A DNA stretch of 64,000 nucleotides from Paracoccus sp. (in: a-proteobacteria) (GCA_030538425.1 JAUNTZ010000005.1:28886-92885); one strand, 5' to 3'; positions 1-9,679 are shown, counted from the stretch's first letter. Numbers and translations: made by a program. The notes: a model not told the origin generated them from the letters alone.

Positions 1-1
1 C

Positions 2-397
2 GGCTTTGACTTTACCTTTACCGGGCCGCCGACACTGGACCCCGAACGCGAATGGGTTGAGTTCGCCCGCGCGCGCGGCGCCACGGTTGAGATTGAGCGC
101 AACCCGCAAAAGGCGGTCGAGGGCGCCGATCTGGTTGTGACCGATACCTGGGTGTCGATGCATGACCCCGAATCGGCGAAAGAGCGTCGCCACAACCAGC
201 TTCGCGGCTATCAGGTGAATGAGGAACTGATGGCGCGCGCCAAGCCGGACGCGCTGTTCATGCATTGCCTGCCCGCGCATCGCAATGATGAGGCGACAAG
301 CGCGGTCATGGACGGCCCGCATTCGGTGATTTTTGATGAGGCGGAGAACCGGCTTCATGCGCAAAAAGCCGTGATGCGGTGGTGTCTGGGCGTCTGA
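2..397 (+). CDS. argF: Ornithine carbamoyltransferase, C-terminal part
   Basis: The window opens inside this gene, so only the last 131 residues are visible. They carry the ornithine-binding half of the enzyme, which condenses carbamoyl phosphate with ornithine to make citrulline in arginine synthesis. The sequence shows the family signature HCLPAHR followed by the usual C-terminal helix ([15 protein letters not shown]). An earlier TDTWVSM segment matches the ornithine-binding SMG-type loop of the family. The gene ends 9 bp before the convergent secretion adaptor, with no clear terminator between them. The start lies upstream of the window. Confidence 0.93.
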   Translation, partial: GFDFTFTGPPTLDPEREWVEFARARGATVEIERNPQKAVEGADLVVTDTWVSMHDPESAKERRHNQLRGYQVNEELMARAKPDALFMHCLPAHRNDEATSAVMDGPHSVIFDEAENRLHAQKAVMRWCLGV

Positions 398-406
398 TCG
401 GGCCAT

Positions 407-1708
407 TTATCCCTCACGCATCGCGCGGCTCAGATGCGCGCTGAGCGGGGCCAGCAGATAGGCAATGGGGCTTTGCAGGCCGGTTCGGATGAACAGATCG
501 GCCTGCATGCCGGGCAAAAGACGGGTTTCGGGCGGCAGTTGATCCGCCGTGACATCCACGCGGTAGACGGGCGCGCGGGTTGTCTCGTCCAGCTCAGCCG
601 CGGGGGCGATACGGCTGACGCGGCCGGCCAGCTCGGGACCGTCGCCGGCCCGCGCTGTGTTGAGCCGCAGCGTAACCTCCTGGCCAAGCGCGACCGCGTC
701 GATCTCAGAAGCCGGAACGCGCGCGGCAAAGATCAGCGGGCGATCCTGCGGGACGATGACGGCGATTGTCTCGGCCGGGCGGATCACGGCGCCTTCGCCC
801 GCGGGCTGCAAGAGATAAAGCACGCCATCGACCGGCGCGCGGATCGTAAGCCCCGCCAACTGGTCGTCCAGCGCCGCCAGCCGCGCGGCCAGTTCGGTTT
901 CCTGATGGGTCATGTCGCGCAGCTCGGCCTGAGCCGTCAGGCGGCGCGACGCCTCGGCCTCAAGCCGCATCAGCGCAAGCTCGGACTGTCGCAGCGCCGC
1001 CTGCGCGACCTGTGCCTGCAATTCGCCTGCCCGGCCATCAAGCGCGGCGATATCCGCCTCAAGCGATCTCACACGTGGGGCCGCGGTCAGGCCGCGTGCC
1101 AGCAGGCTTTGCTGATCGGCAAGCTCCTGCGCCAGCAGGCCCCGCTCAGTCTCAACGGCGGTCATACTTGCCCTCAGCCCGTCGATCTGGGCGGCAAGCT
1201 GGGCATGTTGCTCATCAAGCCGCGCCTCTTGCTGGGCGGTGGTCGCGCGGCGGGCCGTCCAGAGCGCCATCTGACCGGCGGCGATCTCATCATCGGGCTG
1301 CGTCCCCTCAGGCAGGGTGATCTGCGCGGCGCCCGCCGCTTCGGCCTCAAGCCGCGCGCGCCGGATCTTCGTTTCCGCCAGCCGTGCCTGAGTGATGCGT
1401 CGCTCAGTAGCGATCTGAGTGTCGTCAAGGCGCATCAGCAGCTGTCCGGCGCTGACATGATCACCTTCGGCGACGCGCATATCGGTCAGGGTGCCGCCCG
1501 CGGCGTGCTGGAGGATGCGGCGGCGTTCGTCAAGCTCGGCTGCGCCTTGCACCACGACGGCGCTGTCGATCCGTGCCATGACCGACCATGTGCCCGCGCC
1601 CGCGACCAGAAAGAACAGCGCCGCCAGCCCTTGGGTGACGATGCGCGACACGCCATGAGCGGGCAGGGCGGCGCGGCTTTGGGTCAAGGGGGGTGGCTGA
1701 TGCCTCAT
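407..1708 (-). CDS. HlyD-family type I secretion adaptor (membrane fusion protein)
   Basis: This 433-residue protein has a cytoplasmic N-terminus, one membrane segment at about residues 26-45, then long heptad-rich coiled-coil stretches (about 100-290) flanked by lipoyl/barrel-sandwich halves. This is the HlyD/PrtE layout. The C-terminal block with RVSRIAP and PVYRVDV is typical of the family. It should span the periplasm and link the ABC exporter to a TolC-like outer membrane channel. The start codon overlaps the end of the ABC transporter gene by 4 bp (ATGA), so the two are cotranslated. No RTX or other obvious substrate gene and no tolC is visible nearby, so the substrate is unknown. Confidence 0.88.
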   Translation of the reverse strand: MRHQPPPLTQSRAALPAHGVSRIVTQGLAALFFLVAGAGTWSVMARIDSAVVVQGAAELDERRRILQHAAGGTLTDMRVAEGDHVSAGQLLMRLDDTQIATERRITQARLAETKIRRARLEAEAAGAAQITLPEGTQPDDEIAAGQMALWTARRATTAQQEARLDEQHAQLAAQIDGLRASMTAVETERGLLAQELADQQSLLARGLTAAPRVRSLEADIAALDGRAGELQAQVAQAALRQSELALMRLEAEASRRLTAQAELRDMTHQETELAARLAALDDQLAGLTIRAPVDGVLYLLQPAGEGAVIRPAETIAVIVPQDRPLIFAARVPASEIDAVALGQEVTLRLNTARAGDGPELAGRVSRIAPAAELDETTRAPVYRVDVTADQLPPETRLLPGMQADLFIRTGLQSPIAYLLAPLSAHLSRAMREG

Positions 1709-3369
1709 CGCGACAGCGCCCTTTCTTTTGCGCGATTGGGGCCAAAACTGACCGCCCGACCGCGTTCAATCCGCAGGATCAGGTCGCATCGCGCCAGCAA
1801 AGCCGCGCCATGCGCCACCATGATCACGGCGCCGCCGCGCAGGGTGATCTTGTCGATCATCTGGATCAGATGGGCCTGTCCGGTCTGGTCTAGATGGCTG
1901 TCCGGCTCATCCAGGATCAGGATGCGGGGATGGCCGAAACAGGCGCGGGCGAGCCCGATTCGCTGAATCTGACCGCCCGACAGGCCGGGCGCGTCGCCCT
2001 CGATCCGGGTGTCATAGCCGTTTTGCAGCGCATTGATCATCGGATCGGCGCCGGCCATCTGCGCCGCCTGAATGATCTGTCGCGAACTGGCTGCGGGGGA
2101 CAATCGGGCGATGTTCTGGCCGATACCGCCGTCAAAAAGCTGCACTTTTTGGGGCAGAAAGCCGATATGCCGGGCCAGCGCCTCTGCGGGGTAGTGGTTG
2201 ATCGGCGCGTCGCCGAGCCGGATCTGCCCCGCGCTGAGCGGCAGCGCGCCAGTGAGCGCAAGCGCAAGCGTCGATTTGCCCGCGCCGGTCGGGCCGGTGA
2301 TGCCCAGAACCTGACCCGGCCCGACCCGCAGCCCGATACCCTGCAGGATGGGCGGCCCCGCCCGATCAGCATGGAGGCCAAGGCCAAGCGCCTCAATCCG
2401 CGCGACCGGGGCGGGCAGTTCGGTCCGGGGTGCGGGCTGCGGGTGATGGGCCAGCAGGCGGGCGGTCTGGGTCCAACCTTCGCGGGCGGCCAGCAGAACG
2501 GGCCATTGCGCGACGATCTGTTCCACCGGGGCAAGCGCCCGGCCCATCAGGATCGAGGCCACGATCATCGCCCCCGCGCCCAGCTCACCGCCAAGCACCA
2601 GAAACGCGCCCGCCGCCAGCATCAGGCTTTGCAGAAACAGCCGAAAACTGCGGGTGAAAACTGAAAAAGCCACGCCGCGCTCTGCCGCGACAAGGGTCGC
2701 GTGGTCGGCACGGGCGCGGTGGCCCTGCCAGGTGACAAAGCCGCTGGCAACCATGCCAAGCGCGCGAATCCGCGCTGCCTCACGCCGGAACAGGGCGGCG
2801 GTGCGGGCGGCGGCGCGGGCGTGGGGCGCGGCCTGCGACAGAGGCGCACGGGTCGCGAGCTGGCTCAGCAGGGCCGCGACCACCAGCGCCACGCCGCCAA
2901 GCGCGGCCAGCCAGCCAAGCATCGGATGAAACAGAAAGATCAGCCCCAGAAACAGCGGCGTCCATGGCAGATCGAACAGCGCGGGCAGGGCCGGGCTGGC
3001 CATGGCGCGGCGCACCGCCTCAAGGTCGCGCAAGCCGTCGCTGCGTGAGCTCAGCCCCGCCTCAAACACCTGCGGCGACAGCGCGTCCTGAAAGCGCAGC
3101 GCGGCGCGTTGCAACAGCCGGTTGCGGGCCAGATCCATGATGCCCATCATCACGAACAGAAAAGTGACCAGAGCAAACAGCGCGACCAGCGTCTCAACCG
3201 AGCGCGAGGTCAACACGCGGTCATAGATTTGCAGCATGAAGACCGGCCCGGTCAGCATCAGCACGTTCACCGCCGCCGAAAACAGCGCGATCACCGCCAT
3301 CAGCGGCAAGATGGCCGCCCGCGCCTGTCGCAGACTGTCACTGGCAAGATGCACATTCGCGTCGCGCAA
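1705..3369 (-). CDS. Type I secretion ABC transporter, PrtD-like ATPase/permease
   Basis: This 554-residue half-transporter is fused to its ATPase. Membrane segments occupy about residues 20-300, beginning with a motif like other PrtD proteins (GPVFMLQIYDRVL). The ATPase domain follows, with Walker A GPTGAGKST (359-367), signature LSGGQIQR (463-470) and Walker B ILILDEPDSHLD (about 484-495). There is no N-terminal C39-like domain, which fits the PrtD branch exporting proteins with uncleaved C-terminal signals. It is the first gene of a two-gene operon with the HlyD-type adaptor. The promoter probably lies in the roughly 100-bp gap upstream. The transported protein cannot be told from this window. 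Confidence 0.88.
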   Translation of the reverse strand: MRDANVHLASDSLRQARAAILPLMAVIALFSAAVNVLMLTGPVFMLQIYDRVLTSRSVETLVALFALVTFLFVMMGIMDLARNRLLQRAALRFQDALSPQVFEAGLSSRSDGLRDLEAVRRAMASPALPALFDLPWTPLFLGLIFLFHPMLGWLAALGGVALVVAALLSQLATRAPLSQAAPHARAAARTAALFRREAARIRALGMVASGFVTWQGHRARADHATLVAAERGVAFSVFTRSFRLFLQSLMLAAGAFLVLGGELGAGAMIVASILMGRALAPVEQIVAQWPVLLAAREGWTQTARLLAHHPQPAPRTELPAPVARIEALGLGLHADRAGPPILQGIGLRVGPGQVLGITGPTGAGKSTLALALTGALPLSAGQIRLGDAPINHYPAEALARHIGFLPQKVQLFDGGIGQNIARLSPAASSRQIIQAAQMAGADPMINALQNGYDTRIEGDAPGLSGGQIQRIGLARACFGHPRILILDEPDSHLDQTGQAHLIQMIDKITLRGGAVIMVAHGAALLARCDLILRIERGRAVSFGPNRAKERALSR

Positions 3370-3471
3370 TCTGTCCCCCTGTCAGGGCGCGACCCCGCGC
3401 CACGGGCCACGGCGAATCGCCGCGCATGACCATCTATAGGGGCGAAAGATTAAGACTTCGCTGATCCGGGC

Positions 3472-5769
3472 CTAGTAAAGCCCCTCAATATTGCGCAAGA
3501 CGTCGCTGAGCAGATCCTCGGTCGCGCTGTCGGGCGGGGGCTCAACACGCACCCGGCGCGGCGGGTCCGAGGGACTGCTGCCGATCGTTTGCGCGGGCGT
3601 TTGCGGGGCGGTGGCCGGTTGCGCTGCGGGCTGTGGGGCGGGCGCGCCGCCCTGACCCAAAGCCTGCCCCAAAGCCGCCGCCAGCGGGTCAACGCCGCCC
3701 TCATCTCCCGGCACATCGACGATGCGCGGGCCTGCGCTGTCGGCCACGAAGCCACCCAGCGGAAGGGCGGGCAGACCGTCATGGATCTCGGCCATCACCG
3801 CTTGCCAGATCTCGGCGGGCAGGCCGCCGCCGGTCACGCCGGTCAAGGGCGTGTTGTCGTCATAGCCCATCCAGACGCCGGTCACATATTGTTCCGTAAA
3901 GCCAATAAACCACGCGTCGCGATAGGATGAGGTCGTGCCGGTCTTGCCCGCGACCGGACGGCCCGCGAGACGCGCGCGGGTGCCGGTGCCGTTCTCAATC
4001 ACCGCTTGCATCATCTGGATCAGCTCACCCGCGGCCTTTTGCGAGATCACCCTTTCGCCCATGCCGCCATATTGGTTGATCAGCGGGCGGTCATCGCCTG
4101 CGATGCGCAGCTCGGCAATGCCGTAGGGCCTGACCGCGCGGCCACCGTTGCGGATGCCCGCATAGGCGCCGGTCATGTCCAGAAGCGTGGATTCCAACGC
4201 GCCAAGGCCAAGCGAGGGGACGTTCGGCAGGTTGCTGCCGACGCCGAAATCCTGCGCGATGCGGCGCACCTGATCGCGGCCCGCCGCCTCTTGCAGGCGG
4301 ATCGTCGAGGTGTTGATCGACTGGGCCAGCGCGGTGGTCAGCGAGATCTCACCGCGATAATTCCGCGTGTAGTTCTGCGGCGACCACGGCCTGCCGCCGC
4401 GAATATTGATGGTCAGCGGCGCGTCCTGCACGGTGCTGTTCGGGGTCATCCCCTGATCCAGAGCGGCGGCAAAAACGAACGGCTTGAAGCTGGAGCCGGT
4501 CTGGCGCATCGCCTGCGTGGCGCGGTTGAACGCGCCCGTCGTGGTGGTGTCGCGCCCGCCGATCATCGCGCGGACCGCGCCATCGGCGGACATCACCACC
4601 ACGGCGGCCTGCGCCTGCGAGCCGTCGCGCACCCGGTCCTCGAACACCTGCGCAAGCGCGCGTTCGGCGGCGCGCTGCACCCTTTGGTCAAAGGTGGTCA
4701 GGATGGTTACATCCTCAGTCGTCTCGGTGGTCAGGAAACCGGGGCCGCTTTCCATCAGCCAGTCCGCGAAATAGCCGCCCGCCCGCGCCGCCGCCGCCCG
4801 CGAAAGCTGCGCGGGATTGGCGCGCGCATCGGCATATTGCGCGTCGGTGAGGCGGCCCTGTTCGTGCATGAGCGACAGAACCAGACTGGCGCGGTCCTGC
4901 GCGCGCGACAGGTTCGAGGTCGGCGCGAAATAGCTGGGCGCGCGCAGAAGGCCCGCCAGCATGGCGGCCTCGGCGGCGTTCACCTCGGTCGCGTTCTTGC
5001 CGAAATAACGCTGCGCCGCTGCCTCAAAACCGCGCGCCCCGCCGCCCAGATAGGCGCGGTTCATATAGATGTTGAGGATGTCGTCCTTGCTGTATTTCGC
5101 CTCCATCGCGAAGGCGAAGGGCAGTTCCTTGATCTTGCGCCAGACCGATGATTCGCGGCAATCGGCCTCATAGGCGGCCTCGTCGCGCCATTTGATCGGG
5201 TCATAGGTTTCGCCAAGGCAAAGCAGTTTCGCGACCTGCTGCGTGATGGTCGAGCCGCCCGCGCCTTCAAGCGGGCCACGCCCGGCGGCCATATTGGTGC
5301 GGATCGCACCCGCGATGCCGCGCGGGCTGATGCCCAGATGGTTGTAAAAGCGCCGGTCCTCGACCGAGATCACCGCATCGCGCAAAACCGGCGCGATATG
5401 GTCCTCAGTCACCGTGCCGAATGTCTCACCCCGCCAGGCGAAAACCCGCCCGTCGCGGTCGAGCATCGTGACCGAACCCCGCGCCCGCCCGTCGAACAGG
5501 GCCTGCGGTTCGGGCAGTTGGGCGTAATAATAGAAGGTCGAGATGCCCATGATCAGCGCGACCGCAAAGCCAAGCCGCCAGAACGTGCCCCAGATGATCC
5601 GCCAGATCAGCGAAAAGAACCCGGCCACCGCATTTGCCACCGGATTGCCGCGCCGGACGGGAGCGCGTTTGCCGCCCCGCCCGCCGCGCGGCGGTTGCGG
5701 CGCCGTGGGCTGTGCGGCGGAATAGCGTTTATCCGCCACGATGCGGCGCTTGCTTGGTGGTTTTGTCAT
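3472..5769 (-). CDS. Penicillin-binding protein 1A, bifunctional transglycosylase/transpeptidase
   Basis: A class A PBP of about 765 residues that polymerises and cross-links peptidoglycan. A basic cytoplasmic tail is followed by one membrane anchor (about 50-78). Next comes a GT51 glycosyltransferase domain with the catalytic Glu in SVEDRRFYNH. The transpeptidase domain has the nucleophile motif SSFK and the KTGTT box. The C-terminus is a Pro/Ala/Gln-rich tail. I place the start at 5769 (MTKPPSKRR), where AGGA lies about 10 nt upstream, rather than at an in-frame ATG at 5832 whose extension lacks family character. It is monocistronic as far as can be seen. Confidence 0.92.
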   Translation of the reverse strand: MTKPPSKRRIVADKRYSAAQPTAPQPPRGGRGGKRAPVRRGNPVANAVAGFFSLIWRIIWGTFWRLGFAVALIMGISTFYYYAQLPEPQALFDGRARGSVTMLDRDGRVFAWRGETFGTVTEDHIAPVLRDAVISVEDRRFYNHLGISPRGIAGAIRTNMAAGRGPLEGAGGSTITQQVAKLLCLGETYDPIKWRDEAAYEADCRESSVWRKIKELPFAFAMEAKYSKDDILNIYMNRAYLGGGARGFEAAAQRYFGKNATEVNAAEAAMLAGLLRAPSYFAPTSNLSRAQDRASLVLSLMHEQGRLTDAQYADARANPAQLSRAAAARAGGYFADWLMESGPGFLTTETTEDVTILTTFDQRVQRAAERALAQVFEDRVRDGSQAQAAVVVMSADGAVRAMIGGRDTTTTGAFNRATQAMRQTGSSFKPFVFAAALDQGMTPNSTVQDAPLTINIRGGRPWSPQNYTRNYRGEISLTTALAQSINTSTIRLQEAAGRDQVRRIAQDFGVGSNLPNVPSLGLGALESTLLDMTGAYAGIRNGGRAVRPYGIAELRIAGDDRPLINQYGGMGERVISQKAAGELIQMMQAVIENGTGTRARLAGRPVAGKTGTTSSYRDAWFIGFTEQYVTGVWMGYDDNTPLTGVTGGGLPAEIWQAVMAEIHDGLPALPLGGFVADSAGPRIVDVPGDEGGVDPLAAALGQALGQGGAPAPQPAAQPATAPQTPAQTIGSSPSDPPRRVRVEPPPDSATEDLLSDVLRNIEGLY

Positions 5770-6026
5770 GCCTGTATCCTGCTGCCCGGCTTTCCGGCGC
5801 TGTTTTCCCGCGTGAGCATACACAAATCGCAAGACAAAGCGAAGTCAAATGACCCAAGCGTGAGCTGCCCGTTTTCGCGCCATGGAGGCGCGGTTCTGCC
5901 CAAGCAGCAGGCAAGGCGATTTTCTGCCATGCAGCATGAGCGTCCCGGCTTGAGCCTGCGCGCCCGCCCGCGCTTCGCTTGGCCTATCGCAGCCGCTTGA
6001 GGGCTGCACTCTGACAAAGGTGACGC

Positions 6027-7364
6027 ATGATGAGACGCAACTTGATCCTTTTCGCGCCGGCTCTCGCCCCGGCTCTGACACTGGCCGCGGCCGGGCCGCT
6101 TGCCGCGCAGGACATTACCCCTGCGAGCGGGATTGGCGCCGATGGCGAATATATCTTCAACACGCTGCTGTTTCTGCTGGGCGGTATATTGGTGTTCTGG
6201 ATGGCAGCCGGTTTCGCCATGCTTGAGGCGGGGCTGGTCCGCGCGAAGAACGTCACGACACAATTGTTCAAGAATATCGCGCTGTTCTCGATTGCGGGCA
6301 CGATGTATTGGCTGATCGGCTACAAGCTGATGTATCCCGGCGACGGCTGGACGATTGCGGGCTGGGTTGGCACGCTCTTTTCGCCTGCCGTGATTGAGCC
6401 GGTCGCGGGCGCGGTGGCGGGCGACAGCTATGCGGCGGGCTCGGATTTCTTTTTCCAGCTGATGTTCTGCGCCACCACCGCCTCGATCGTGTCGGGCACC
6501 GTGGCCGAGCGCATCAAGATCTGGCCCTTCATGCTGTTTACCTTTGTGCTGACCGGGCTGATCTATCCCATCGAGGCAAGCTGGCTCTGGGGTGAGGGCT
6601 GGCTGGACGCGCTGGGCTTTTCCGATTTCGCGGGCTCGACGCTGGTTCACGCGGCGGGTGGTGCTGCGGCGCTGGCGGGGGCGATTTTCCTGGGGCCGCG
6701 TCTGGGCCGCTACAAGGGCGGGCGCGTGAACCCGATGCAGGGCTCGAATCTGGCGCTGGCGCTGCTTGGCACCTTTATCCTGTGGATGGGCTGGTTCGGC
6801 TTTAACGGCGCCTCGCAGCTGGCGCTTGGGACGATCAACGATGCCTCGGACGTGTCGCGCATCTTCGTCAACACCAATGCCGCCGCTGCGGCGGGCGTGA
6901 TCGCGGCCCTTTTGACCACGCAGTTCATCTATCGCAAGATCGACCTCACCCTTGTTTTGAACGGCGCGCTGGCCGGTCTGGTCTCGATCACGGCTGAGCC
7001 GCTGTTTCCGTCCATCGGCGGGGCTGTGGCGATTGGCGCGGTGGGCGGCGTGATTGCGGTGGTGGCGGTGCCGCTGCTGGACCGGCTGCGGATCGACGAT
7101 GTGGTGGGGGCGATTCCGGTTCACCTCATCGCGGGGTTCTGGGGGACGATGGCGGTGCCGCTGTCCAATCCTGAGACCGGCTTTGTCACGCAATTCGTGG
7201 GGTTTGCGGCCATTGCGGGCTTTGTGTTTCTGGCAAGCGCCTTGGTCTGGATGGTGCTTCGTGCCACGATGGGCCTGCGCGTCAGCACCGAGACCGAGAT
7301 CAACGGGCTGGACACCCATGAGATGGGCATGAACGCCTATCCCGACTTTGTTCTGGCCAAATAG
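6027..7364 (+). CDS. amtB: Ammonium transporter Amt/AmtB
   Basis: This 445-residue channel takes up ammonium. A cleavable-looking N-terminal signal (residues 1-28, ending GPLAAQD) precedes about eleven membrane helices. The family signature region shows DFAGSTLVHAAGGAAALAGA, and the pore histidine segment VVGAIPVHLIAGFWG is present. An AAGGTG ribosome-binding site lies just upstream of the ATG. Unlike many proteobacterial amtB genes there is no adjacent glnK/glnB. A strong hairpin terminator follows and is shared with the convergent polyprenyl synthase gene. Confidence 0.94.
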   Translation: MMRRNLILFAPALAPALTLAAAGPLAAQDITPASGIGADGEYIFNTLLFLLGGILVFWMAAGFAMLEAGLVRAKNVTTQLFKNIALFSIAGTMYWLIGYKLMYPGDGWTIAGWVGTLFSPAVIEPVAGAVAGDSYAAGSDFFFQLMFCATTASIVSGTVAERIKIWPFMLFTFVLTGLIYPIEASWLWGEGWLDALGFSDFAGSTLVHAAGGAAALAGAIFLGPRLGRYKGGRVNPMQGSNLALALLGTFILWMGWFGFNGASQLALGTINDASDVSRIFVNTNAAAAAGVIAALLTTQFIYRKIDLTLVLNGALAGLVSITAEPLFPSIGGAVAIGAVGGVIAVVAVPLLDRLRIDDVVGAIPVHLIAGFWGTMAVPLSNPETGFVTQFVGFAAIAGFVFLASALVWMVLRATMGLRVSTETEINGLDTHEMGMNAYPDFVLAK

Positions 7365-7383
7365 GCTTTGCCCGACGGGCGGC

Positions 7384-7410
7384 AAAGGGGCGCGCTCAGC
7401 GCCCCTTTTT
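7384..7410 (+). terminator. Rho-independent terminator, probably bidirectional
   Basis: A perfect 7-bp stem (GGGGCGC/GCGCCCC) with a 5-nt loop is followed by five T on the plus strand and flanked by AAA on the other side. It sits between the convergent amtB and polyprenyl synthase genes and could end both transcripts. Confidence 0.8.
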
Positions 7411-7412
7411 CG

Positions 7413-8411
7413 TCACGCCAGACGCGCGACCACGAAATCGGCCAGATCGCGCAGCGCATCGCGCAACTCACCGGGCGGCAGGTCTCGAAGGCTGTCCTTG
7501 GCCCGGCCCGACCATGACAGCGCATCGGCCCGCGCGGCCTCCATCGCGCCGTGACGGCCCAACAATTCAAGAGCATGTTCGAGATCGCCGTCGCGCTGAT
7601 CGCCCTTCTCGATGACCCGCTGCCAGAACGCCCGCTCTCCCGCATCAGCCTTCGCCACCGCCTTGATCACCGGCAGGGTCAGCTTGCGTTCGCGAAAATC
7701 ATCGCCGATATTCTTGCCGGTCGTGGCGGTTTTGCCGCCATAATCCAGCAGATCATCGGCAATCTGGAAGGCAATCCCCAAAGCATCGCCATAATCGAAC
7801 AGGGCGCGGATCTGATCCTCACTAGCGCCTGCAATCACCGCGCCAACCTCGGTCGCCGCTGAGAACAGCGCCGCCGTCTTGCCGCGCACAACCTGCAAAT
7901 AGATCTCTTCGGTCGTCGCCAGATCCTGCGCGGCGGAAAGCTGCAAGACCTCACCCTCGGAAATCGTCGCCGAGGCGTTCGACAGAATCGTCAGCACCCG
8001 CATCACGCCCGTGTCGGTCATCAGCTGGAACGCGCGGGCCAGCAGGTAATCACCCACCAGAATCGAGGATTTGTTGTCCCACAGCAGGTTTGCCGTGGGC
8101 CGCCCGCGCCGCTGCTGGCTTTCATCGACCACATCGTCATGCAGCAAGGTGGCGGTGTGGATGAACTCGACCGTCGCCGCCAGATGGATGTGGTAGGGGC
8201 CCGGGTAACCAAACAACCGCGCGGCGGCCAGCGTCAGCAAGGGCCGCACCCGCTTGCCGCCCGCCTCGACCAGATGGGCGGTCACTTCGGGAATGCGGGG
8301 CGCGTGCTGGCTGGCCATGCGTTCGCGGATCAGGTCGTTCACCTGCGCCATCTCGCGCGACAGCATGGCGCTTAGCCGGTCAATCGGGGTCTGCATGGTC
8401 GTCACGTTCAT
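7413..8411 (-). CDS. Polyprenyl diphosphate synthase (octa/deca-prenyl, quinone side chain)
   Basis: This 332-residue trans-isoprenyl diphosphate synthase elongates farnesyl-type primers for the ubiquinone side chain. It shows the first aspartate-rich motif LLHDDVVD and the second, QIADDLLDY, plus GGKRVRP near residue 50, as expected for IspB/DdsA-type enzymes. The start at 8411 (MNVTTMQTP) is preceded by AGGCAGG. A longer in-frame ATG at 8513 would overlap the divergent DUF2007 gene. The chain length of the product cannot be read from sequence alone. Confidence 0.9.
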   Translation of the reverse strand: MNVTTMQTPIDRLSAMLSREMAQVNDLIRERMASQHAPRIPEVTAHLVEAGGKRVRPLLTLAAARLFGYPGPYHIHLAATVEFIHTATLLHDDVVDESQQRRGRPTANLLWDNKSSILVGDYLLARAFQLMTDTGVMRVLTILSNASATISEGEVLQLSAAQDLATTEEIYLQVVRGKTAALFSAATEVGAVIAGASEDQIRALFDYGDALGIAFQIADDLLDYGGKTATTGKNIGDDFRERKLTLPVIKAVAKADAGERAFWQRVIEKGDQRDGDLEHALELLGRHGAMEAARADALSWSGRAKDSLRDLPPGELRDALRDLADFVVARLA

Positions 8412-8484
8412 TTGCCTGCCTTTACGCTGCCTGCGCATTGCCACGGCATGGACAGCGACGCAACCGCCCGCTAACTTTTCCGCG

Positions 8485-8697
8485 ATGAAAGAGCTTTTTC
8501 GCACCACCAACACGCTGCGCCTGATCCGGGCGCAGGACCTTTTGCGCAGCGAGGGGATCGAGACCTACGCGCTTGACCAGCATATGAGCGTGCTGGCAGG
8601 CTCGACCCTCGCCATCCCGCAGCGCCTGATGATTGCGGACCGTGATGAGTTCATGGCCCGCGCCATCCTGCGCGACAACGATCTGGATCACGATTAA
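8485..8697 (+). CDS. DUF2007 family small protein
   Basis: A 70-residue protein starting MKELFRTT. The layout is that of DUF2007 putative signal-transducing proteins: a TTNxxxIxxAxxLLxSEGI segment, a buried hydrophobic middle (VLAGSTLAIPQRLMI) and an acidic end. The function is unknown. It is divergent from the polyprenyl synthase and is followed 4 bp later by a tRNA methylase gene, so the two form an operon. Confidence 0.75.
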   Translation: MKELFRTTNTLRLIRAQDLLRSEGIETYALDQHMSVLAGSTLAIPQRLMIADRDEFMARAILRDNDLDHD

Positions 8698-8701
8698 CGC
8701 G

Positions 8702-9457
8702 ATGGAGACCCGCATCGACGGCTTTCTGGGTGGGCGTTTGCGCATCGAACAGCCCGCCCGTGGCTACCGGGCGGGGGCCGATGCGGTGATGCTGGCGGCG
8801 GCTTGCCCGGCGCTGGCGGGGCAGGCGGTGCTGGAGCTGGGCTGCGGGGCAGGGGTGGCCAGCCTGTGCCTTGACGCCCGCGTGCCGGGGCTGGAACTGT
8901 CGGGGCTGGAACGCGACGGGTTCTATGCGGAACTGGCCCGGCGCAATGCAGCGGCCAATGGGGCAGTGCTGCGCGTGGTTGAGGGCGACCTTGCCGCCAT
9001 GCCCGGCGAGCTGCGGGCGCAGGTCTTTGACCATGTGATCGCGAACCCGCCCTATTTCGGGCCGGGCCAGCCCTCGCCAGATCCCGCCCGCGCCATGGCA
9101 AGGCACGAGGAAACCGAACTGGATCAATGGATTGATGCGGCGCTTCGGCGGCTGCGGCCGGGCGGGCATCTGACCATGATCCACCTTGCCGCGCGGCTGG
9201 GGGCGATATTGGCGGGCTTGCAAGCGCGCGCGGGCGGCGTCGCCGTGCTGCCCATCGCCGCGCGTCACGGGCGCGATGCAGGCCGCGTGATCGTGATCGC
9301 CCGCAAGGGCGCGCGTGCACCGCTGCGCCTGCTCGCGCCCTTTGTGATGCATATGAAACCGTCACATTCAGGCGATGGAGACGATCTCAGCCCCGCCGCG
9401 CAGGCCGTTTTGCGCCACGGCGCGCCGATCTTGACCGAGCCCTCTGAAACGGGGTGA
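8702..9457 (+). CDS. tRNA1(Val) A37 N6-methyltransferase-like (TrmN6/YfiC family)
   Basis: This 251-residue Rossmann methyltransferase has the SAM-binding motif VLELGCGAGVASLCL at about residue 42 and the catalytic N6-adenine motif NPPYF at about 115. The opening (GFLGGRLRIEQP, then YRAGADAVMLAAA) matches the TrmN6 family, which methylates A37 of a valine tRNA. The start at 8702 follows the DUF2007 stop by 4 bp. The remote alternative is an rRNA N6-adenine or glutamine methylase of the same superfamily. Confidence 0.82.
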   Translation: METRIDGFLGGRLRIEQPARGYRAGADAVMLAAACPALAGQAVLELGCGAGVASLCLDARVPGLELSGLERDGFYAELARRNAAANGAVLRVVEGDLAAMPGELRAQVFDHVIANPPYFGPGQPSPDPARAMARHEETELDQWIDAALRRLRPGGHLTMIHLAARLGAILAGLQARAGGVAVLPIAARHGRDAGRVIVIARKGARAPLRLLAPFVMHMKPSHSGDGDDLSPAAQAVLRHGAPILTEPSETG

Positions 9458-9514
9458 CAGACCGCGCCGAATGTGATGGAGTTGTGACATTCGATCCAGA
9501 ACAGGAGGACGAAA

Positions 9515-9679
9515 ATGTCTGTTGCTTCCCATGTCGAAAAGCTTCGTGAAAAGCACGATCACCTGTCAAAAGCCGTCGAACAGGCCCAGCGCGCGCCCGG
9601 CACGACCGATCAGGAAATCGCTGATATGAAGCGCGAAAAGCTGCGCCTGAAAGAAGAAATCACCCGCCTCTCGCAGTGA
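9515..9679 (+). CDS. YdcH-like (DUF465) small helical protein
   Basis: A 54-residue protein with a very good AGGAGG site (9503-9508). It is almost entirely charged helix: an N-terminal SHVEKLREKHDHLSKAVEQ half and a C-terminal MKREKLRLKEEITRL half. This is the two-helix coiled pattern of the YdcH/DUF465 family (usually 55-80 residues). The function is unknown. A strong terminator follows 35 bp later. Confidence 0.8.
   Translation: MSVASHVEKLREKHDHLSKAVEQAQRAPGTTDQEIADMKREKLRLKEEITRLSQ

Noticed and set aside
434-1966. Long open frame antisense to the HlyD-type adaptor and ABC genes
   Set aside because: Shadow frame of high-GC genes; Arg/Gln/Gly-rich without family pattern, while both real genes on the other strand are well supported.
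5766-7385. 539-codon minus-strand frame antisense to amtB
   Set aside because: Composition (Arg, Gln, His) is that of an antisense shadow; amtB is unmistakable on the plus strand.
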